This document shows, piece after piece, positions 56,417-64,000 of a stretch of DNA of 64,000 bases. A program made the translations under genes and the position numbers. The DNA comes from Lineus longissimus. Its lineage: Eukaryota > Nemertea > Pilidiophora > Heteronemertea > Lineidae. The stretch lies in contig NC_088310.1 in assembly GCF_910592395.1 (NCBI RefSeq), forward strand, positions 3,045,501 to 3,109,500, read 5' to 3'. How positions within the stretch are numbered: the stretch's first letter is position 1; every line of letters starts with the position of its first letter. Below the pieces are notes generated by a model. It was not told the DNA's origin. It was given only the letters and a program-made list of their open reading frames with translations, and did not search any database.

Positions 56417-57370
56417 GGCGTCAGCTGCTTGTCCTCGACCTAGAGAGCTACAATATGGTACAACCTCCAGCCACAACAGGGGAGACCATGTCCTCGACCT
56501 AGAGAGCTGCAATATGGTACAACCTCCAGCCACAACAGGGGAGACCATGTCCTCGACCTCGAGAGCTGCAATATAGTACAACCTCTAGCCACAACAGGGG
56601 AGACCATGTCCTCGACCTAGAGAGCTGCAATATGGTACAACCTCCAGCCACAACAGGGGAGACCATGTCCTCGACCTAGAGAGCTGCAATATGGTTCAAC
56701 CTCCAGCCACAACCAGGGAGACCATGTCCTTGACCTAGAGAGCTGCAATATGGTTCAACCTTTAGCCACAACCCGGAAGGCCATGTCCTCAACCTAGAGA
56801 GCTGCAATATTGTTCAACCTCCAGCCACAACAGGGGAGACCATGTCCTCGACCTAGAGAGCTGCAATATGGTACAACCTCCAGCCACAACAGGGGAGACC
56901 ATGTCCTCGACCTAGAGAGCTGCAATATGGTACAACCTCCAGCCACAACAGGGGAGACCATGTCCTCGACCTAGAGAGCTGCAATATGGTTCAACCTCCA
57001 GCCACAACCAGAAAGACCATGTCCTCGACCTAGAAAGCTGCAATATGGTTCAACCTTTAGCCACAACCCGGGAGGCCATGTCCTCAACCTAGAGAGCTGC
57101 AATATGGTACAACCCTTAGTTCAACCTCCAGCCACAACAGGGGAGACCATGTCCTCGACCTAGAGAGCTGCAATATGGTACAACCTCCAGCCACAACAGG
57201 GGAGACCATGTCCTCGACCTAGAGAGCTGCAATATGGTACAACCTCCAGCCACAACAGGGGAGACCATGTCCTCGACCTAGAGAGCTGCAATATGGTTCA
57301 ACCTCCAGCCACAACAAGGGAGACCATGTCCTCGGCTTGGAGAGAGCTTCAATATGGTACAACTTCAAAC
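56417..57370 (+). repeat. Minisatellite, 59-bp unit, about 16 copies
   Basis: The unit contains TCCTCGACCTAGAGAGCTGC, AATATGGTACAACCTCCAGC and CACAACAGGGGAGACCATG. Copies in the middle are nearly identical; edge copies carry substitutions such as GGTTCAACC, TTTAGCCACAACCCGG and AACCAGGG. The array begins about 130 bp after the right end of the 54472-56282 element. Confidence 0.95.
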
Positions 57371-59231
57371 CATAACCAGGGAGAGGTCACTTAGCTAGAA
57401 GTTCTCAAGAATCAAATGACCACACAACAGAATTGGTATTTCTGTCTTTTGTATTACTTCTTCAACTTTCTTTTCACAATGCTCGGATGTTTCTTAGATT
57501 CTCTTTCTACAGCACACATCGAAAATAACATTCATGTACATAACCATCAGTATATACTTACGTACATAAATACACAAATAAAACCTCCAAAACCATTGCA
57601 GATATACATGTACATTATAAGAAGCCGTTTATATATATTTGTACAAAAAGGATGTTTTATACAATTATCAACAAGAAAGATTGAAAACTACATGAAGACA
57701 ATATTCAACCATCATTTTGGTCAGAAAACTAGTCCCAGCTTCACCCCTAATGCTTCCTTGATGTTGTACTTCATGTTGTTTTTCTATCTTAGAGCCATTA
57801 TTAAACATTTTTTGATGAAAATTTCAAGAATCTAATTGCATTGGTTGAGGCTTGCCATTTTGATGAGACTGTAATGGCACTCAATCACCCCCAATGTACG
57901 CATATCAACAAGCTGCAAAATCTTTTTAAGTTTAAAACTGAACTGTTGTTCACTACAGAAGTGGATTTAAGTAGAAAATTTATTCCTACTGGAAGCTACG
58001 CGAGCAATATTGATGGAGATTGTGAATGACATCTCGTTTATGGAGCCACACAATGTAACGATCTTCTCCAATACGATGGGCTGATTGTGACAATTTAATT
58101 ATGCACAAATATTCTAATCTTCAACACAGGGAAGTCTGGGAGCCGATCACAAAACTGAACACTCAAACAATTGCTAATTTAACAGGGTGACATTCAGGAT
58201 TCGGGAGGAAATAAAACCAGGACAAACGGAATACCAAGATAAACAATCCAACAAGCGGACAAGTTCTAGTATTATTTCCAATACAGTGACATAAAGGAAT
58301 ATCTTCCCTATCATGGCAGAGCCCTCACCAGATGATTCAAGTTAGCAACCCACCAAATATACATGTAACAGGCAACTTCAGCCAATTAACTACAAAGTGA
58401 CCACTATACATGCACCAAGAAGGTGCAGGCCCAAGGGATGGCACTATCATTTGCTATACCCCGGGTTGGTTGAAAACCACCAATTCTAAATAAGTTACAA
58501 TTTAATCAAGGATCGAGAAGTCTTTGTTGTAAGCCGATATTCTTCTATTGTACTGCATCTAGAGAAAAGAAATGATTCTAATGAATAAAGATGCTGGAAC
58601 GATGTGGACCACAGTAATAAGGAACACATACATATGTTCTGGATCACAATTCTCAATTATCACGAATGACAGCCACTTAAGGGAGACTATAGACATGAAC
58701 CAAATGAATGTTACATGTAAACTAGACCCAGTTCCTAAACTGAGCATACATGTATTCGTCATATAGAGACCACAAATAAGATTCAACAGCTCCTGCATAC
58801 AGTCCCTTTGAGTGTGGTGCACACGGGCAACAACAGTGACAATCGCAGCAACAGGAAATATCCTTTGTCCAAGTCAATCGCATCAATCAGATTTGTTTTC
58901 ATCATTCCTTCTAGTGTACACGCATAATTGATAGTTCTGGGACTGAACTTTGACATGAGAAATATTTTTTTAAACAACAATGTTATCCAGAATTAATAAA
59001 ATCACTTTCAATGAATAAATAAATTACAGGTAGTTTATTCTCTCTTGCAAATCTACATGTATACAGTTTCATACCCCCCCCCCCCCCTCCCAATAAACCG
59101 GGAAAGTTAGGCACGGTCGTACCATATGTGGTTTTGATTTCTCTCAGTTATTGTAATAGTGGCATGGGTGGACAATCTTGACAGGGCTACAAGCCCCAAG
59201 TATGACCTCGTTAATAGCCACAGGGACCTCG
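57371..59231. other. Spacer and 3' UTR of PSME4
   Basis: No gene was seen. The 139-residue open frame at 57416-57835 is AT-driven and has no homology or splice support. A reverse-strand AATAAA (TTTATT at 59034-59039) about 195 bp past the PSME4 stop is the likely polyadenylation signal. A run of 14 C lies at 59074-59087. Confidence 0.55.
59034..59039 (-). promoter_or_regulatory. Polyadenylation signal, PSME4
   Basis: TTTATT on the plus strand gives AATAAA on the coding strand about 195 bp downstream of the PSME4 stop codon. Confidence 0.45.
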
Positions 59232-62200
59232 TTAGGCATAATAATTAGGTGAGACCAAGACATCGGTTAGGACAACAAGCTGATCATCTGTGAACTTCTG
59301 TTTGTGATCTTGCCAATTGTCGTGGTGTGTTCGGCGGAAGTTTGACAAAGTCTTTTTCACAGTCCCCTGAAACGTACAAAAGAACGATAATGTTACAAAT
59401 AACTCTTTGTATCAAAAATGACTTGAATATTTTTATTCTTAACCGAAATCAGTCTATTACAACATGGCCATTGTCATAAACATCGCACGTCATAAGGATA
59501 GGCCAAGATGAAGGCAGACAGTTCTAGGGTTCCAGAATGCCTCTTAACTGAGTAAATGCCTAAAGATAGCTACCTGAATGGGTTGTGGATCGTCTAAATG
59601 ATCACTGAGGTCCATCAGGATCTGAGGGATGAACTCCGGTACGTCGTAAGGATAGGCCTGGACGCAGGCACTCAGGCCGAGGACTCCAGCATGCCTCTTA
59701 ATCAACAGCTCCAAGGTTAATGGTTCGGTAAACTTCCTCTTCTTCTTCTTCAATTTCGTTCCACTGAGTTTCTCAAAGTGACTCTGGAATGAATAAAATA
59801 TATGGGACTGCTGAATCAAAACCCGTCTGTTGGATAATCCTCGAGTTAGATGGAGTTCTTTACATGCTGTAAACATGGTTCAACTCATTTTTAGGCAACA
59901 ATCATCTTCTGTACAGTTCTTTAATTCCAGCACTGCATTATCAATACCCTTTTTGAACTTTTGAGTTTGATATGCAGAGTATAATCCACATCAGCTGTTG
60001 ATGGCTGAAGATACTCTTGTCGTCTTTCAAGCTGGGAAAGGGTCCAGGAAGAAACAAACAGTGTTTTCTTGGGGCGTCAAGATAATTTTGACATTCTCCC
60101 TTAGGCCCAAGCGTTCTCTAAAAGAATCTGTACACAAATGTTAATCTCTGGTACATACCATTAATGTAGCATTCATCTCCAGGTATCCACAATGCAGCAA
60201 GCCACCAAGTGTGATGGCAGCATTCTCCCGGACCTCGAGCTGGTCATCGCACAGAAGATGCACCACAATGTCCTGGATCTTCACCTTCAGCTTAGGATCT
60301 TGTAGGACGAAGAAGTTGCAGAACACATGCACCTGTAGGAAACTTAGGACATTGGCTCGAGCATGCCAGGACGCCATGTTGGAGATCTGGAAGGCAAAAC
60401 AATGTAGGAATAAAAGGTAAATTGACAACAATGAGTGGGTAGCATTGTCAAACAGTGTAGGAGTCAAGATTGACTGACTCCAAATATTGCCTGATACCCG
60501 ACGCATGGACCCTTTTCCCCGGTTGTAGAGAGTAGCTCAGCCAACAATTCTAATTTTATGTTTTATTGTAGTAATGTTTTACCTTTGTTATTGCTTCCAG
60601 AAGAGCTGGTATATTCTCTGGTTTGACCAAGGCCTGGGCCATACAGCCCAGCGAGAAGAGGGCATCATGTCTCAACTCATCGTCTGTTGAGTCACTCTCT
60701 ACCTGACATAACTGGAAAAAACAAATAATTTGTCAACTAAAACAAAATTTGAAGGTGGTGTAGAGGCGCAGGTCTATGACAAGCAGGCATGAAATCCCTG
60801 GTTCAATCCATGCTATCGGCTTGAGATTCTAGGCAGGTCTCTTTGCCTTACGTGCCTTGCTTCACCCAGGTGCAGCATAAATGGGCAGAAGGTAACCACT
60901 CCAGCACATGGACAACAGATACAAGGCACCTTGGTTTATAAACATTGCATTTGATTAACATCGCATTTGTAGGACAAAGTACTTTACGGTTGAGTGTCTT
61001 GAAATGCTGATAAAATGAATCTGTCACATCAACCCACAGAATAGTCAGACAAATAATATTTTTATCAAGGCATTGGCCAAACACTCACCAAGGGCAGAAA
61101 CTGGAAGATTTCAGGTGGCGAGGAGTACAACATCCGTCCATAGCTATTATTTAACCATTTCATCACTGGAACAAGAAAGTAACCAAGGTCAAGGTCCTAT
61201 TGCGGTAATTTCAATTAAATTCTGTATTTCACATTTCAATCTCCAATTTTTTTTAAAACTCACCTGTTTTAGCTAGTCTAATGCTTGTTTTCCTCTCACT
61301 GTCTTCACCATTTTCATCGTCGACTTCCATACGAGTTGATGTCTCCTGCAGTGGTGAGTCCGTCTTCATTGGACTCGCTGGGCTCACACTGCCACTTGCG
61401 CCATCTGGCGTTGAAGCTAGAAGAAAAAAATAAGTTTATGATGCAATGGCCATGCCAATGTGGAGACCAACCATGGTGACCATGGTGAAAGTTGTTGTAA
61501 AATGCTTCGAAACAGAGAGAGATTGGCGCAACAGGCTACCGCTGGTTCTATACAAAATCCAGTAACTTCTACATGTAACAAACTTTCAAACACAGTAAAG
61601 TATCGCAGACATGACAGCAAATGTAGAAAGCCCTCTCTCCAACAGGCTTCTTTGGTTCCCCGCTTCACTAAATCATTAGCAGATGAGCCCGGCCAACCTC
61701 TTGTGGAGAATTTCGATGTCAGAAAGGTATTCTACATACCTCCCTCTCCATCAGACTTCTCTCCATTTGGTGTGGTATCAACTAATATTTCCAGTAGTGG
61801 TAACAATTTTTCAATGAATGGAGGCCGCTGGGGCGAGGTCGTTGGACAACCGAACGGAACCATGTAATCACAGATGAAGACATTTGTTAGGACACTGAAA
61901 GGAAATTGGCAAAATACAACTCGCAGCTTAAGATAATTTGAAAATGACAGTGATATTAAGCATGAATTTTGCAAAACGGACCCCTTGACCACAACAGCAC
62001 ACAGCCCCTTTTGAGTGACAATAAAATACTGACCTGCCTAACCTGTCCCTGACATTCTTGTACGAGTGCGTCAAGAACGGCAATAGGTAATCTAACAACT
62101 TGAACAGCAACTGCGGCACCCTCCATTCCTGTTGAGCTAGAGCACCTTGGAGAACATACAGACGACTGGCATTGTTGAACGATCCACCCTCGCTGTTGAG

Positions 62201-63784
62201 AGGTGTCTCCATTAACAAGTCAAACATTGGCTTCAGTTTGCGTGGGTCTCGACTTTCCTGAGGGAAAAACAATGACTAATTCACAGAACCCAAGAGTTGA
62301 GGAAAGAATTTGTAAACCTTTTGTCATTTTAAAAAAAAAAAATTTTCTTATTTTTTCAAGGTAAAAAACACAATTTAAAGGGAAAGAGGCTGGATATAAG
62401 CAAACCAAACATGTAAGGACAATTCAGGTTTGATATTGAAAACAAAACTACATTGTATGTTTTGACTTCAGCAGATCTTCTGGTTCAAACTTACTGAGGC
62501 AGTTGCGAAGCACGTCCCCCACTCAGCTATACTCTCCACTGTCATCTTATTGAGCACTTGTTTGATGATAGGCACCAACCATGACCACATTGCCTCAACC
62601 TGAAAATTGAGGGAGAATTCGGCACTGAATAATTTCAAACTGCAAGTCTAGAGCCCAGTGCAAGCGGCACATATAGTGCATAGATAAATGATGTTGATGT
62701 GGCAATTTGGTGTCCACTGCGCTTGCATGACTGCAACTGAATGAAGAGATCATTCAGGGACTGTCTGACAGCTGTGATTGTTGACCCGACGTCATGACAC
62801 ATATATAGTGCATAGATATGGTAACTTGGAAGACATGATGGATGGACAAAGTGACAGCTTGTTGACACAATCAAGATGCGTCACTCGCCCCCTAATTATG
62901 GAGTTTCTCTTCATGAGTCTTACCTTGTGGAGAGGCCAATGTTTACACCCTCGAATGAGCCCGGCGATGATTTCAGCAGCGCATCTGTGACTACTGTCAT
63001 GCGTGTCATGTTTTGTATCGTTGGCGAGTTTCTCTATATGAGGCTTCAAGATTGGCAAGAAAGTATCACCAAAGTTTCGGAACAAGCCCTGAAAAGCAAG
63101 GATTTAAAATTGAGCGACACTACGAAATGAGCTTGAATTAGCTTGTATAACCACCACCAGGGGTGCTAGGACATTAGAGTCCCTCTTAAACCTAGGGTTG
63201 ACAAACCATCCTACCTTGAAGAGCATGTAGTTCTTGCTTGAGAATTTATCCTTTCCCTTCTGCTCCTCCATGGACATGAATCCAATCAACTTCTCCACAA
63301 AAGCTGCATCAGAGAACGAGTCAAAGATGACCCTCTCCCCTTCGGCCAGCTGCTCTCTACTGCGATCAAGAGGAGGCTGCTGGCTGGGAGGCGCATAAAC
63401 ACATAGCTTCCTAAAAAGGAATCGGAAGAGACTTTGCATTAAAAACAAGCTCGATAGGTGAAACCTATTCACAAGATCAAGATCTATCAATGAAGTTAAC
63501 AGTTTCACTACTAAGCACAACAATTTAAACCTAACAAAGTGGGACACTTACTTTGGCCATGTCCAGTACCCGTAATGTGTCTTCTCAACGAACACAGTTG
63601 TTTCCCAAGACTCGTTAGTCAGGGGAAAATCCTCTCGGTAGTGATGCCACGTACTGTCGGGGCGATCACCGGGACGCGTCTCAGTTGGTGCAGCAACCTT
63701 GCCTACCTCGTACGGGTCAACCATCACGCGCTTGGCCGCCCTCTTTTGAGACTTCAAGATACCAACGGTAGCACCAATACAAAT
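59232..63784 (-). CDS. PSME4: Proteasome activator complex subunit 4 (PA200/Blm10), C-terminal 669 residues; runs off the right edge
   Basis: PA200 is a single-chain HEAT-repeat cap that opens the 20S proteasome and acts in nuclear, acetyl-histone-linked degradation. Exons (complement): 63552-63784, 63215-63410, 62924-63088, 62495-62599, 62034-62257, 61740-61894, 61264-61416, 61089-61165, 60583-60711, 60159-60386, 59574-59783, 59232-59366. All use GT-AG sites and phases join, totalling 2010 nt including the TAA (669 residues). Telling strings are [57 protein letters not shown] and the C terminus [20 protein letters not shown] ending SPNYYA. The final YYA is the tail known to insert into the 20S alpha-ring pocket. 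The acidic, Ser-rich insert in exon 61264-61416 looks like a disordered loop. The 5' part (roughly 1,150 residues in known orthologues) is beyond the window. Confidence 0.97.
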
Positions 63785-64000
63785 CTGAAAACATGGGAAT
63801 CAAGGTTGTTCAAATAACATCATTGTCAGAAAATGCCCCAAACCCATCAACATCTTTACTTTGACCAATATTTTTCAAACTTTTACTAGAGAGGAGATGC
63901 AGAATATGGTTTTGCCAATGAAATGAAAAAGAACAGTTTGGTCAGTATACTCCTTTTCAATTCCAGCACACATGTACATGTAACAAGACACATAAACTGG
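63785..64000 (-). other. PSME4 intron at the right edge
   Basis: The sequence right of the acceptor at 63785-63786 shows no exon up to the window end. Confidence 0.6.

Noticed and set aside
50538-57370. Regularly spaced repeats considered as a CRISPR array
   Set aside because: Repeats are adjoining minisatellite units or inverted transposon arms without unique spacers, in a eukaryotic genome with no cas genes.
57416-57835. 139-residue plus-strand frame
   Set aside because: AT-rich sequence with no homology, no splice support and amino-acid use typical of chance frames; located in the PSME4 3' spacer.
61460-61867. 135-residue plus-strand frame
   Set aside because: Antisense to a PSME4 exon (61740-61894) and its adjoining intron.

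Overview
This is an intron-rich animal (metazoan) genome window with no prokaryotic, organellar or plasmid character. Most genes are split by GT-AG introns, 3' ends carry AATAAA signals, and intergenic space is full of small inverted-repeat transposons and minisatellites. The gene content (TPC3-type two-pore channel, Toll-like receptor, LicD-like membrane enzyme, divergent calmodulin, EHBP1, PSME4/PA200) and recurrent TAGGCCTA and ACATGTA words suggest a marine invertebrate, either a deuterostome or a lophotrochozoan. The phylum cannot be fixed from sequence alone.

Layout, left to right. (1) 3.2-15.3 kb, minus strand: the N-terminal half of EHBP1. I rebuilt eight coding exons, including the start-codon exon at 15.2-15.3 kb and a 24-bp micro-exon. 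The C-terminal CH and bMERB regions lie beyond the left edge. (2) 15.3-20.6 kb: gap between divergent genes with a tandem repeat inside an inverted-repeat pair. (3) 20.6-28.0 kb, plus: a complete 17-exon two-pore channel, TPC3-like, followed by a ~0.9 kb 3' UTR. (4) 29.2-29.65 kb: a 61-bp minisatellite. (5) 30.3-33.4 kb, minus: a three-exon C2H2 protein with 17 zinc fingers. (6) 33.9-34.9 kb, minus: a single-exon class A GPCR. (7) 35.5-36.7 kb: transposon debris. (8) 37.8-40.7 kb, minus: a five-exon calmodulin paralogue with an array of decayed exon copies in one intron. (9) 42.9-45.7 kb, plus: a five-exon secreted acidic glycoprotein of no family I recognise. (10) 46.05-48.56 kb, minus: an intronless Toll-like receptor. 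(11) 50.0-51.4 kb: a dead non-LTR retrotransposon fragment and an inverted-repeat element. (12) 51.5-52.5 kb, minus: an intronless LicD/fukutin-like protein. (13) 52.5-57.4 kb: a mobile-element block (two large fold-back elements and three tandem repeats). (14) 59.2 kb to the right edge, minus: the last 12 coding exons of PSME4.

The genes do not form an operon or an obvious pathway; they look like neighbours on an ancestral chromosome. EHBP1, calmodulin and PSME4 have relatives close together on human 2p, which hints at conserved linkage. The best candidates for something undescribed are the secreted protein, the calmodulin exon-copy array, the EF-hand-bearing TPC3-like channel, the TLR with a degenerate TIR, and the fold-back elements with internal subrepeats. 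Exon joins were worked out by hand from splice sites and reading phase; no alignment or database search was run.
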